DNA of 64,000 nucleotides from an uncultured Scytonema sp. (GTDB lineage: Bacteria > Cyanobacteriota > Cyanobacteriia > Cyanobacteriales > Nostocaceae): positions 86,912-150,911 of the forward strand of contig CALMVQ010000103.1 of assembly GCA_937873135.1 (NCBI GenBank), read 5' to 3'. Both the position numbers and the translations under genes were made by a program. Positions 37,220 through 46,548 of the stretch are shown here, in pieces. Each line of letters opens with the position of its first letter. Position 1 is the first letter of the stretch. The notes under the pieces were generated by a model. It saw nothing but the letters and a program-made list of their open reading frames with translations, had not been told where the DNA came from and did not search any database.

Positions 37220-37831
37220 ATGGCTTACTCAGACTTCAACGATTTACCCAGTGTAATAAATCAATTTCAACTAGAGTTAATTCAAGAAACACCACAGTTA
37301 TTTTCGGATGCTCCACGAATACAACCCAGCAATTTACTTAATGAAATTCTCATAAGAAACGCGACAAGAGTTATTCTAGAATTGAGAAGTGAAAAAGAAA
37401 AAAGCGAACGAATTATCAGTCCCATATTAACAGAACTGCAAGAAATTTCCAGTACCCCTATTAACGTGTTTTCAGGAGAAACGTTTAATGTAGACAAATC
37501 AAATGGTTTAAACGGTGTGTGTGACTTCTTAATATCAAAAAGTCCGATAAGTATTACAATCGTTAAACCCGTAATAACCGTAGTTGAAGCCAAAAAGTCA
37601 GATCTAGCTTTAGGCTTACCTCAATGTATTGCTGAAATGGTGGCTGCCAATAAGTTTAATAAAGATATGCAACAAGTTTTTGGTGTAGTTACTACAGCAA
37701 CACAGTGGACTTTTTTGAGTCTAAGAAATAATGCAGTAACCATTGACCCTACCATATATTTGTTTCCACCTGTAGATAAAATTTTAGGAATTTTGGTGGC
37801 AATGCTAACTAGTATAAATGATGAAGCTTAG
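37220..37831 (+). CDS. Restriction-endonuclease-fold hypothetical protein
   Basis: 203 aa from ATG 37220 (MAYSDFNDLPSVINQFQLEL). Contains a PD-(D/E)XK-like core: GVCDFLISKSP (Asp), then PVITVVEAKKSDL (E-A-K), then LPQCIAEMVAA as the following helix. This fold is used by restriction and repair nucleases and by many cyanobacterial proteins of unknown role. It could be a nuclease or an inactive nucleic-acid binder. No methylase gene is near. Confidence 0.72.
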   Translation: MAYSDFNDLPSVINQFQLELIQETPQLFSDAPRIQPSNLLNEILIRNATRVILELRSEKEKSERIISPILTELQEISSTPINVFSGETFNVDKSNGLNGVCDFLISKSPISITIVKPVITVVEAKKSDLALGLPQCIAEMVAANKFNKDMQQVFGVVTTATQWTFLSLRNNAVTIDPTIYLFPPVDKILGILVAMLTSINDEA

Positions 37832-37882
37832 AAAAACGATTCACCCTTATGTACAGAGCGATGTGACAGCGGTTTGACATCT

Positions 37883-37915
37883 AGATCCCCGACTTCTTGA
37901 AGAAGTCGGGGATCT
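37883..37915. repeat. GACTTCTT/AAGAAGTC palindrome, copy 2
   Basis: AGATCCCCGACTTCTT pairs perfectly with AAGAAGTCGGGGATCT across a single central base. It lies between convergent genes and could terminate both, though T-runs are weak. Confidence 0.75.
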
Positions 37916-37932
37916 GTGTTTTCAATACCCAC

Positions 37933-38685
37933 CTACTTATGACAACAATTAGTAACAGGAAGTGAGACAATTTTTTCGAACTTTACTTGTTGTAACAAGT
38001 TAGCCCAAGCGGAGGATATATCGTTTTGTTTTTTGCCGCGCATATTTACTGCCAAAGTTGTTGCAGTATCAAACCAAATGCCATTTTTGGCGTAAATAGT
38101 TGCTTGATCAACAGGTGTTTTAGCACCTGCTAATTGATTTTTCAACGTTGTAGATACGGAGACTCTTTGGATACTACCCCTAACATTTCCTGGTTTATCT
38201 TCCACAGTCTGAAAATCACAGTAAATAGAAAAAGACCAATTATAGAGTTTACCAATTTGTAAAGGTGGTGTTTTTTCAGAGAGTGTGAAACTGATTATAC
38301 CACGTGGAACTTCAGCGTTTTTTAACATCATTTTATAAATTTCTTTGCCGACGTCGTCTTTTAACACAAACTCAATAGCATCTTTTGTTGTCAGATTTCT
38401 GGGCAAACTAAACCAAAAGTGAGGACGTTCAGCAACTGTTAATCCCCACAAAAAATCACCATTGGTTGATTTAGTTAAAGGGACCAATGCTGTTGGTTCG
38501 CAACCTCTTCCAGCCCCTCCTTGTGCTCTTCCTGTTGGTTCTCCACGCGTTGGTGGTGGTGGTGGCTCAAAGTTGATTGATATTAGTTTTGAATTAGGAT
38601 TTTGAGTATTAATTTGTTCTGCATAAAGGCGGGCACAACTCGTACAGAGTGCTATAATGATAAGAGTCTTAATTATTTGAGTCAT
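37933..38685 (-). CDS. DUF928 family exported protein
   Basis: 250 aa with a signal peptide (TQIIKTLIIIALCTSCARLYA; a cysteine sits near the end but the lipobox is weak). DUF928 features: a basic Gly/Pro-rich segment (PPTRGEPTGRAQGGAGRGCE) then ALVPLTKSTNGDFLWGLTVA. The body predicts beta-sandwich structure. Function unknown; genes of this family repeatedly neighbour CHAT proteins in cyanobacteria, as here. Last gene of the minus-strand CHAT cluster, 147 bases after CHAT-CHASE2. Confidence 0.85.
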   Translation of the reverse strand: MTQIIKTLIIIALCTSCARLYAEQINTQNPNSKLISINFEPPPPPTRGEPTGRAQGGAGRGCEPTALVPLTKSTNGDFLWGLTVAERPHFWFSLPRNLTTKDAIEFVLKDDVGKEIYKMMLKNAEVPRGIISFTLSEKTPPLQIGKLYNWSFSIYCDFQTVEDKPGNVRGSIQRVSVSTTLKNQLAGAKTPVDQATIYAKNGIWFDTATTLAVNMRGKKQNDISSAWANLLQQVKFEKIVSLPVTNCCHK

Positions 38686-38832
38686 ATTGAAATAAAATAG
38701 GAAAGAATTTTTGCTCTCGTTTATTATTAAAGGTTTGATTTGACAAAATTATGCAAGTTAAATTATGAAAAATTTTACGTAAAAACTCTCCTAAACCCTT
38801 ATTTCTCTTTTTGTGGTTGATTGCTCCTCAGT

Positions 38833-41169
38833 TTATGCGTCAGTCTTGTCTTTATTACTTAACAACAATAAAACAACAGTACCATCAGTAAGCAGCAAAG
38901 CAAGCATTGGTGCAATCAAAGGCACCCAGCCGCCATAATTAAGCAAAACCCAACACGTTCCAAACAGTATTATTATTAACACGGATACAACTGTACTCAT
39001 AATTATTAACTTGCCACAGCGCCAAGCAACAAACCCCCCAATCAAAGACCAGCAAGCAATCCAGCTAAATTCTTGCCAAAGATGCCAAACCCAGAACAAA
39101 GGTCTTTCATCTAAAACAGTGCTAAGAATTTGACTAATCATATGTGCGTGAACCAGTACCCCAGGAATTTTGTTGGCGGAACCGGAACCATAGGGGGTTG
39201 ACCAATAATCTCCAACGCTCTTGTCTACTACACCAATTAAGATGATACGATTTTGGATAGCTTTAGGATTTACCTTGTCGCTAAAAATATCCTTAATAGA
39301 GACTATTTGCGATATCATCATGGGGTCAGCCATTGCCCGATAATTTAATAATACTTGACTGCCACGAGCATCAACGCTCTGATATCCAGCCGTGCGATCG
39401 CTTATCGATGTAAATATTTTTTTACCTAGTTGCAAATCTCCATTACTGTTAAATTCAGGCTTGATATTCTTTGTGTACAAGTATTGAAGTGCAAGCCGCG
39501 TACTGAATGCATAAGCTGCCGTACAACGAGAAGTCGTATTCGGTGTCACAAATAACAAGTGACGCCGGATAGCACCATCGTAATCTTGAACAAAATCGCT
39601 AAATCCTAGCTGTGAAGAGGGAATGTCCGGTGATGGTAAAGTACCTGTAGGATCATCTTTGGTATCGGGACGCTTACAGATACCAATTAAGCTCTCGTGC
39701 TGCAATGCGACTGCTAATTCGGGTTTTAGAATGGGATAATCGCGGTAAATATCCAAACCAATCGCTGTAGGCTGATACTTTTCTAAATAAAGCAGTAGCC
39801 GATTAAGGGTAGTATCAGATAAGGAACCAAAGCGGGGTTCTAAACCTTGCGCTTGGATATCTTCGGGGGTTACAGTCACGATCAAAAGTCTGTCGTCTGG
39901 CTCTTCTTGAATTCGCGATCGCATCAACATATCGAATGCCCACAAATCCACGGGAGACAGCAACCCTAAAAATCTAATTCCTACAACTAACAGGGTACTT
40001 ACTAAACTGCATGAAAGAATTGTTCGTAATGAGCGACGACTAGGTAATAATTGAATTGAATTTTTCTTGCCACACAATTCTAACCAGGTATAGGGTTTTT
40101 CAGCTGGATTTTGACAAATCACAGGTAGCCAAGTTGCACATGGAAATTGTGCCTCCAATCCCTGCAATTTTTCTCGCGCTTCTCGTACTGCTATATAAAG
40201 AGATTTTCCTTCTTGAAAAGCAGCAAGAAAATATTTGAGGAATTCCTGTGCAACTTTGTCGGGGAGGGGAAAGCGCATTACAATTACTTGGGGTAAATGC
40301 AAAGAAGCTAAATCCTGCGCTAAACCCAAACCATCGCAGGAGTTAAAAATTGCTAATTTTAAACCGTTGGATATTGCCTTTCTCAAACCATATTTTAATT
40401 GGTCAATTGTAAGAGTTTCTGTAGAATTTATTTGGATGCATCCCGTGCCTTGACTCGAACTATGTCCTGCAAAAAATAAGATATCCGATTCAGACTTCCA
40501 AAACTGTTCGTTTAGCTGTTGTGATGTTGGTTCGATTAAAAATGTGATTTCTGTATTTGGAAGTTTTTCTAATATTTCTCTGTCTTGAGTAATATTTATA
40601 CCCTTACTATTACCTAAAATACTTAAAATTTTGACTTTCTTTTTATTATTTTTAATATCTGCCTTTATAGAACGCGCGTATTCAGGAGGACTCAAGACAA
40701 TTTCTGCTTGCGGATAATCAGATAAAAAATCCCACAAACTCCAAGGGAATTTTAAAATATCGAACGGTGCCATAATTACTAAAATAATTTCATCTTTTGG
40801 CACTAAATTTGTTCGCAATTTACGTTCAATACTTAGAAAACAATTTGCACTTAACCAGGAATTAAATTGAGTTTGCAATTCTCGACAAATTTCTGGAAAC
40901 TCAACATAGGAAATATTCGGATTGCTTTCTTCTTCTTCAATCTCAAAATCTCTATAGCTCGTTTGACGGCACCAAGCAAAATTAGTATAAAAAGATTCAT
41001 ATAATAACTGCCAACGTTGATAAAGAATATCAAGACTTGGCATTGCAGGTAAACTGCCTGCAAATTGCATGGGAGTCATTTCCTCAGCTTCCCAAAATTG
41101 TGCTGTCACCGTAGGAAAGCCATGCTGCAATTCTCCTTTTCCTAAGTTTAAAATGATCAGTCGATGCAT
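38833..41169 (-). CDS. CHAT-CHASE2 membrane protein
   Basis: 778 aa from ATG 41169 (MHRLIILNLGKGELQHGFPT); a TTG eight codons earlier is possible. Residues about 1-375 are a caspase-like CHAT peptidase domain with catalytic histidine in FFAGHSSS (about 236) and cysteine in FNSCDGLGLA (about 276). A membrane helix follows (about 395-415), then a periplasmic CHASE2 sensor (LLSPVDLWAFDMLMRSRIQE, DDRLLIVTVTPEDIQAQGLE, VLLNYRA) and three closing membrane helices. The expected reading is that an outside signal controls an inside protease. The N-terminal module is homologous to that of the 1491-aa protein at 58 kb. Confidence 0.88.
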   Translation of the reverse strand: MHRLIILNLGKGELQHGFPTVTAQFWEAEEMTPMQFAGSLPAMPSLDILYQRWQLLYESFYTNFAWCRQTSYRDFEIEEEESNPNISYVEFPEICRELQTQFNSWLSANCFLSIERKLRTNLVPKDEIILVIMAPFDILKFPWSLWDFLSDYPQAEIVLSPPEYARSIKADIKNNKKKVKILSILGNSKGINITQDREILEKLPNTEITFLIEPTSQQLNEQFWKSESDILFFAGHSSSQGTGCIQINSTETLTIDQLKYGLRKAISNGLKLAIFNSCDGLGLAQDLASLHLPQVIVMRFPLPDKVAQEFLKYFLAAFQEGKSLYIAVREAREKLQGLEAQFPCATWLPVICQNPAEKPYTWLELCGKKNSIQLLPSRRSLRTILSCSLVSTLLVVGIRFLGLLSPVDLWAFDMLMRSRIQEEPDDRLLIVTVTPEDIQAQGLEPRFGSLSDTTLNRLLLYLEKYQPTAIGLDIYRDYPILKPELAVALQHESLIGICKRPDTKDDPTGTLPSPDIPSSQLGFSDFVQDYDGAIRRHLLFVTPNTTSRCTAAYAFSTRLALQYLYTKNIKPEFNSNGDLQLGKKIFTSISDRTAGYQSVDARGSQVLLNYRAMADPMMISQIVSIKDIFSDKVNPKAIQNRIILIGVVDKSVGDYWSTPYGSGSANKIPGVLVHAHMISQILSTVLDERPLFWVWHLWQEFSWIACWSLIGGFVAWRCGKLIIMSTVVSVLIIILFGTCWVLLNYGGWVPLIAPMLALLLTDGTVVLLLLSNKDKTDA

Positions 41170-41193
41170 CTTATTAATTGGTATTAATTTCAA

Positions 41194-42375
41194 TCAAACT
41201 ACAAAATTTTCTATCGCTACAAAATCATCAACTTCAATCTGAATACTAAATTGAGTACCAGTAGGGCTTTTAAAGCGTTTTAATTGAATAATATTATCTT
41301 GAGTACGTGATTGAATTGATTGGATAATTTCTCCTGAAGATGACAGCAATTTCAAATTAGTTTGTGGCAGTAAATATTTTTCTTTGTTTCTAGAGCGCAA
41401 TTGGATACGAATGCCAATTCTACCATCTGTTTCTACGTCCAATTCCAATAATACAAACGCTTCACCATTATTGGGTAAATTCAAAAATTTTCCCCTTTTG
41501 ATAGTTGGAGCGCTTCCCTCTATTGTGTTTCTAAAGCTAAAGCCTAAACTTGAATGGTTACCAAATAAATTATCTAAAGATTGCCAACTATCTTCAAAAG
41601 TATTTTGCAACCACTGACTAAGATTTGCGACAACTTTGCTAGGAGCATTACTTTGTGATTTTCCTTGACGCAGTTGATAAAGCCTTTGTCGCCAATTGTC
41701 ATTACTTACTAATTCTCCCCACAAAGTAAAGGGTAATTCTAATCTGGGTTGAATTATATCTGTATTTGCTAATCTTAACAACAAATTTTCTGCTTGGGTT
41801 GCTGGGACAGGAGGTAAATTAGTAACAGAAATGCGAGTTTGTTCATCAGGATTAAGTTGACTTACTACCCACAAAACGTTTAAGTCTTGAATTATCTCCT
41901 GGGCATCAAGGCTATATGTCCTGTCACTAGAGTTATAAGTACCTGTGGTTTTGATTTGTTTGTGCGTGGTATATCCCCATACCAGGATCGATAATTCATC
42001 TGGATTAATTTGGATTGCTAAATAATAATCTCCTAATAATTTAGGAATATCTACCCATTCTTGAGGTATTCTATACTCACTGTTGTCTAAAGACTTTTCT
42101 GGTATCAAAATCAGGCGTTTGTTCCCGTAGGTTAAAGCAGTGCCATTGACTACAGCCCAAAAACTAGAGAGCGATCCCTTTAAAAAAACGCTTGCTTGTG
42201 GTTCGTATTCTGCTTGCAGCCAAGGAAGAAACGTTTGCAGACAAATCTGATTTAAATACGCATTCCATTGCCCTAATGCAGTGGGTTGCAATTGGCTTTG
42301 CTGCCAAGATTGGTGTGCCAAATCTGGAGAGATTTGTAATTCTAATTGAGTAGGGTTTTCAAATAAGAAAGTCAT
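41194..42375 (-). CDS. DUF1822 family protein
   Basis: 393 aa, soluble. Starts MTFLFENPTQLELQISPDLA and keeps the family layout, with VDIPKLLGDYYLAIQINPDE and ILVWGYTTHKQIK. DUF1822 proteins are cyanobacterial, without known activity, and are regularly encoded beside an atypical sigma factor and CHASE2/CHAT proteins. Its stop is 24 bases before the CHAT-CHASE2 start, so the two genes are likely co-translated. Confidence 0.87.
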   Translation of the reverse strand: MTFLFENPTQLELQISPDLAHQSWQQSQLQPTALGQWNAYLNQICLQTFLPWLQAEYEPQASVFLKGSLSSFWAVVNGTALTYGNKRLILIPEKSLDNSEYRIPQEWVDIPKLLGDYYLAIQINPDELSILVWGYTTHKQIKTTGTYNSSDRTYSLDAQEIIQDLNVLWVVSQLNPDEQTRISVTNLPPVPATQAENLLLRLANTDIIQPRLELPFTLWGELVSNDNWRQRLYQLRQGKSQSNAPSKVVANLSQWLQNTFEDSWQSLDNLFGNHSSLGFSFRNTIEGSAPTIKRGKFLNLPNNGEAFVLLELDVETDGRIGIRIQLRSRNKEKYLLPQTNLKLLSSSGEIIQSIQSRTQDNIIQLKRFKSPTGTQFSIQIEVDDFVAIENFVV

Positions 42376-42535
42376 GGAATTTTGGATTTTGGATTGTAAG
42401 AACGTTATATGTCAATACGATTGCTGTTAAGGATAATTGTAGTAGCGCGTCTAGTCTAATTTGTTGGGTAGAAATTAATCGGTTGATTAGTCTCTAAACC
42501 TTCTCCCCTGCGCCTCTGCACCCTGCACCCCTACA

Positions 42536-42585
42536 GCCTCAACCCAACATTTGAGTGTGGACGCAGTAGTAGGTTGGGTTGAGGC
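42536..42585. repeat. GTTGGGTTGAGGC inverted repeat
   Basis: GCCTCAACCCAAC at 42536-42548 and its exact complement at 42573-42585, 24-base loop. Sequence typical of a common repeat in filamentous cyanobacteria. Confidence 0.7.
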
Positions 42586-42660
42586 TTTGCGAAACCCAAA
42601 AAAGCCGAGAGAATGTTGGGTGAGGTTCCTCAAACGCCAGTCACCGTGAGTTCAGGTGTG

Positions 42661-42767
42661 ATACCATTTCACGAAAATCTTGATACAATTCGCCCCCCCT
42701 GCTCAAGAACTGCATCCCCTGCATCCCCTGCTTGCCTAAATGTATCAACTTTAAAGTGAAACGGTAT
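42661..42767. repeat. ATACC(A/G)TTTCAC MITE-like element
   Basis: Inverted ends 42661-42690 and 42738-42767 agree at 23 of 30 positions; the centre repeats CTGCATCCC. No coding capacity. Confidence 0.65.
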
Positions 42768-42973
42768 GAGCCCCCTGGAGCTTACGCTCCGCAACCTAAG
42801 CAATTTAAGGTTTTTGGCTCTAACTGAACTGTATTGCGTTATATGTAATATATCTACTAAGTAGAAAAGCACAAATAAACAGAAGTATGTAACGAAAAGT
42901 AAAGTTAGTAGAAACTTTCTTTCCGTGACTCATAACTGCCTTGTCTCAACAATAAATTTTCACGTCGATCTAC

Positions 42974-44152
42974 TTAATAATATAGTTGCAACCATTCTTC
43001 TAAAATTGTACTGATATATTTAACCACGTCGGAAGTTATAGAAATATGCAGCGTCTCCTGACTCCAACGGGCTAGGGTGAGTAATAATGATTCGCGTGTT
43101 TTGGACAATTTGCGGGATACAGTGTACTGCTGAAGTGCTAATTCTTTGGCGATTTGTTGCTGTGTTAAACCCTGTTGGTAATACAGTTGCAGCAATCGTT
43201 GTGCGTTCAAATCGAGTTTTGCTATAGCTTCTTTTAAAAGAGTATTAATTTTATTTTTTTGGTCGAGACGTAGAGCTTCTTCTTCTTGTTGTATCCATTT
43301 TGTGAGCAACGATGAGTCAAATGTATCTATCAGTTCATCCTGTAATTCTCCTTCTTCGTATCCTAGTTTGGGAGAATTGAGGGATCTGACTGAAGGATAC
43401 AAATATTTACGAACATGGTTTCCGCATTCTGTCAACCAGCGTTCCATAGTTTCCTTGGTACATTCTGCAGTAGGTGAAGAAAGCTGATGACGCATTTGGT
43501 TGTAATAAGCTGCTACTGCTTGCCAGGTTGTCGCTTCTGGTGCCTCCCTTTGCCTTAATTTGGGAAATTTTCGGGGTAGATAAATACTTTCAAAACAAGC
43601 CCAAGCTAGCAAATAACGTTCGATAGTTGAGGCGTCAAGTCCAGCATTTTGTAGCGATTCTGTCAAGAGCTTGCGACTGACTTTGAGTAATAAACCCCAA
43701 TTATTACATAAATCAGCTTCGTGATTTTGCCGCAGATACTCCCGGATGACATTACCAAAAGCAGTGCTAGCATAAGCTTTGATACTGCCATTGACATCGA
43801 GATTGCAAGCTTTAACAATTTTAGGAACAGCAAGAATTGCAACTTGAAAAAAGTCTGGCATTTTATTGATCGACTCTTGCAACCGTGGCATCAATCTATA
43901 TACAGTCCAGTAACAAGATTCTTGCAAGTAAGCTGACATATGTCCTAATGCAACTTCCGGTTTCTCTGATTTTTGCGCTTGCTTATGCCAGTAAACAGCC
44001 CAGAAATCTTCCGACACTTGAGATGGAAAATGATTTAAACAGGCTTTGATACTGCGATGTAGTTTAGCATCAGTTGCCCAACAGCTAAATCTGTCAGCTT
44101 CAAATTGTAAAAAAGTAGAAAAAATTTCAGTAATATTTTGACGTGGATACAT
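42974..44152 (-). CDS. Atypical sigma-70 family RNA polymerase sigma factor
   Basis: 392 aa. Region 2-like part: VNGSIKAYASTAFGNVIREY (about 120-140). Region 4 helix-turn-helix near the C-terminus: LNAQRLLQLYYQQGLTQQQI then AKELALQQYTVSRKLSKTRE. The long spacing between the two and the divergent region 2 mark it as a cyanobacterial alternative sigma factor rather than SigA-E. First gene of the sigma-DUF1822-CHAT/CHASE2-DUF928 run, so it may direct transcription of its own cluster; this is inference from context. Confidence 0.85.
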   Translation of the reverse strand: MYPRQNITEIFSTFLQFEADRFSCWATDAKLHRSIKACLNHFPSQVSEDFWAVYWHKQAQKSEKPEVALGHMSAYLQESCYWTVYRLMPRLQESINKMPDFFQVAILAVPKIVKACNLDVNGSIKAYASTAFGNVIREYLRQNHEADLCNNWGLLLKVSRKLLTESLQNAGLDASTIERYLLAWACFESIYLPRKFPKLRQREAPEATTWQAVAAYYNQMRHQLSSPTAECTKETMERWLTECGNHVRKYLYPSVRSLNSPKLGYEEGELQDELIDTFDSSLLTKWIQQEEEALRLDQKNKINTLLKEAIAKLDLNAQRLLQLYYQQGLTQQQIAKELALQQYTVSRKLSKTRESLLLTLARWSQETLHISITSDVVKYISTILEEWLQLYY

Positions 44153-44184
44153 AAGCCATCCAAAACTCCTAATTCATAACTTCT

Positions 44185-44323
44185 GTAAGGGCGGGTTTTA
44201 TCAGATGTTGTGTTTGCTTCAATGTTCTTTCGATTAAACCCGCCCCTACGCGCCGACTGTAAGGGCGGGTTTTGTCAGATGTTGTGTTTGCTTTGTTGTT
44301 GTTTGGATTAAACCCGCCCTTAC
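44185..44323. repeat. Two tandem GGGCGGGTTT palindromic repeats
   Basis: Copies 44185-44249 and 44259-44323 start GTAAGGGCGGGTTTT and end AAACCCGCCC(C/T)TAC. Same family ends as the three copies at 25.7-26.0 kb, but a different loop (CAGATGTTGTGTTTGCTT). Confidence 0.85.
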
Positions 44324-44340
44324 TAAACGCTAACTCCTAA

Positions 44341-45729
44341 CTACCAAGGATTTCCAATCAATGTAAATCCAGCCCAATAAAACGGATGCGATAACTCTTG
44401 ACTGTCAAAGGTGGCAACCACATCTGCTGGTAAAGAACTACTTCCACGAATTGCTGGATTATTTTTTAAACTTACTTGTTGTTTAAGCATAGCAATTTGA
44501 GTTTGCCGCAGTGCTTCTGCTTTAATGGGAGTCGTTTTGAGTTGTTGATAAAATTGAATCATAAAAGCTAATGTTCCCGCATCGTTAATTGACCAAAGAC
44601 TGGCTATAGCAGTTTTTGCCCCTGACTGCACAGCTAACCCAGCAAAACCTAACTCGGCTTGCAGATTTCCTAGCGCAGTACGGCAAGCACTCAGCACTAA
44701 TAATTGTACGGGGGGTTGATCCAATTCCAAAGTTTTGAGTTCATCCAAGCGAACTTTTTTGTCCCAAAACTGGATGTAAGATTCCTCCACAGAACCCGAA
44801 GAAACTTCTGCATGAGTAGCCAAATGCACAATTCCAAAAGGATAAATAGCTCGCTGTTTCTTTAGATTTACAATGGTAAATTCTTGGTTTAGTAAAGACT
44901 TACCCTGCCAAGAGTTACTTATTATACTAGATAGTTCTAGGGGAACAGCAGGTAAAGGTTTTTGACTTTGGAACTGCGATGCCCCCATTGCCAAAACTTG
45001 AGTTTGCGTAATATTTGCTCTTTGAAAATCTAGTAAGTTAAAAGCGGGAATAATTCCCAAGCTATATTTCTCGATTAAAAAGTTTTTACCATCATGAATT
45101 GCAGCTAAAGGAACAGTTCGCAACCCACCACCCAAACAAAATATCAAATTATTAATTTCTTGTGCTTCTAGCGTCTCGAATATAGGAGCAATTAACAATT
45201 CATATAATTGTTTACCCGAACTCAGGTACTCCCTGCGCGGTAAATCTGGATTAACGATAGATCTACGAAATTTACTGACAATATTTATCAAAGCTTCTTT
45301 CTTCGCTGCCGGAACACGCTTATGAATAGGCAATTTATTCGGTGTCACCAAAATTAACTCTAGGTGTTCGGGTGTAGGAACAGCGTATAATAAAGCAGTT
45401 CTTTTCCCAGTTTGCTGATCGCTTTTCTCCAAAATCTGACTGATTTCTTTAGGCTCAAACACTTGGTTGGATGGTAGTTTTTTTTGGGCATATTCTTCAT
45501 ACTGCTGCTTCCATTCCCGTTCGATATACTTAATAGCATGGTTAATATCTTTATTGTCAAGGAGTTTTTTAAGTTCTTCTGGTTTAAGACGCGACACGGG
45601 AAGCTTACTGTTACTTGGTGGTGGAGAAACAGCTTTGAGTGATGTATTGGGAAGTTTTAGCGCGGAAAGCCCAATTATCGATAAACTGAGCGTCGAAAAA
45701 GCAAATAGAGTTAACTTAATTTTGTTCAT
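44341..45729 (-). CDS. Secreted or membrane-anchored CHAT-domain protein
   Basis: 462 aa. N-terminal hydrophobic segment (LTLFAFSTLSLSIIGLSALK) as signal or anchor, then a linker, then CHAT peptidase: AGIIP-type strand LGIIPAFNLLDFQ, catalytic histidine in VHLATHAE (about 305), cysteine in LLVLSACRTALG (about 346), and the closing GFAGLAVQSGAKTAIASLWS and HPFYWAGFTLIGNPW. This is the TPR-CHAT type C-terminus but without the TPR array. It lies upstream of the sigma factor gene on the same strand with a palindromic repeat between. Confidence 0.9.
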   Translation of the reverse strand: MNKIKLTLFAFSTLSLSIIGLSALKLPNTSLKAVSPPPSNSKLPVSRLKPEELKKLLDNKDINHAIKYIEREWKQQYEEYAQKKLPSNQVFEPKEISQILEKSDQQTGKRTALLYAVPTPEHLELILVTPNKLPIHKRVPAAKKEALINIVSKFRRSIVNPDLPRREYLSSGKQLYELLIAPIFETLEAQEINNLIFCLGGGLRTVPLAAIHDGKNFLIEKYSLGIIPAFNLLDFQRANITQTQVLAMGASQFQSQKPLPAVPLELSSIISNSWQGKSLLNQEFTIVNLKKQRAIYPFGIVHLATHAEVSSGSVEESYIQFWDKKVRLDELKTLELDQPPVQLLVLSACRTALGNLQAELGFAGLAVQSGAKTAIASLWSINDAGTLAFMIQFYQQLKTTPIKAEALRQTQIAMLKQQVSLKNNPAIRGSSSLPADVVATFDSQELSHPFYWAGFTLIGNPW

Positions 45730-46548
45730 ATTTGTTAATATACCGAGCTTGCTAGTTATCTGAAAACGCTCTACACCTTATTTCTTAGACTACAAATTTT
45801 TTTGTAGTATTTCGTCTAATTGAGGGAATAAAAACATTCAGAGTAATAACCGAGTCAAATTTACTTTTATTTACATATATGTGTAGATATTGACAAGCCC
45901 TCCCTTGCAAGGCGTGACGGCAGTCAATAGAGGGCAGAACAAAGAGTTATTTTTTATACTAACTATTTAACACCTTCTTCCCAGCATGAGCCCATAATGG
46001 GTCCAAGCCCCCGGATTTATCCGAAATATAAAGTAAAATCTGTTACGAGCGGAAAGTGCGCGAGTAACTTTCTCGTCCTTATTTGAATCCTCTGTATGAC
46101 GGCAGAGGTCCTTCAGCATAGCTGCCTTCTCAAGCCAACTTACAAGCGCGTCTGGAGTGGTTAGTTCCCCAGACGGAAGCATAAACCCAAAAACTACTGC
46201 ATGTAAGTCATTAGTTGATTGATCTCTCAAGATAAGAGCGGAAACTCAAAGTTGACGATGAACTTAGCGTGGCTTCTAGTAAGCCCCTACTGTATTGGAT
46301 ACAAATGAAACCTGCTATAGCTGCATAAATGCAAAAAGCAAACGTTTAATTCTAATAGCAACTTTTTTACCAATCTTGATGTAGGCAATCACTCTTCTAT
46401 GAATTGACTCATAGGTGATCGCTTTTCAATAGGTAAATCTTCACGAAAAACCCCATCGAAGTACTAGGAAAAGAAATTGTTTCTCTCAAGGCATAACAAA
46501 TGCCAACCGTTAAAAGCTCACATTAGTTTTAGTCTAAGGAAAGAAAAT
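45730..46548. other. 819-base spacer with one doubtful frame
   Basis: AT-rich at both ends. The middle (45967-46230) contains an open minus-strand frame listed separately. No repeats of the families described elsewhere are found here. Confidence 0.45.
45967..46230 (-). CDS. Doubtful hypothetical protein (87 aa)
   Basis: Starts at TTG (LRDQSTNDLHAVVFGFMLPS) and is more GC-rich than the surroundings, which suggests a real or formerly real gene. No domain recognised. It may be the 3' end of a decayed gene, because the N-terminus looks internal. Confidence 0.3.
   Translation of the reverse strand: MRDQSTNDLHAVVFGFMLPSGELTTPDALVSWLEKAAMLKDLCRHTEDSNKDEKVTRALSARNRFYFIFRINPGAWTHYGLMLGRRC

Larger units (their letters stand above)
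42376..42973. other. 598-base spacer with two palindromic elements
   Basis: Between the sigma factor and DUF1822 genes. Holds a perfect 13-bp inverted repeat (42536-42585) and a 107-bp element with 30-bp imperfect inverted ends (42661-42767). A frame at 42669-42872 runs through the second element and is not supported. If sigma factor and DUF1822 share a transcript it must read through both. Confidence 0.6.
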
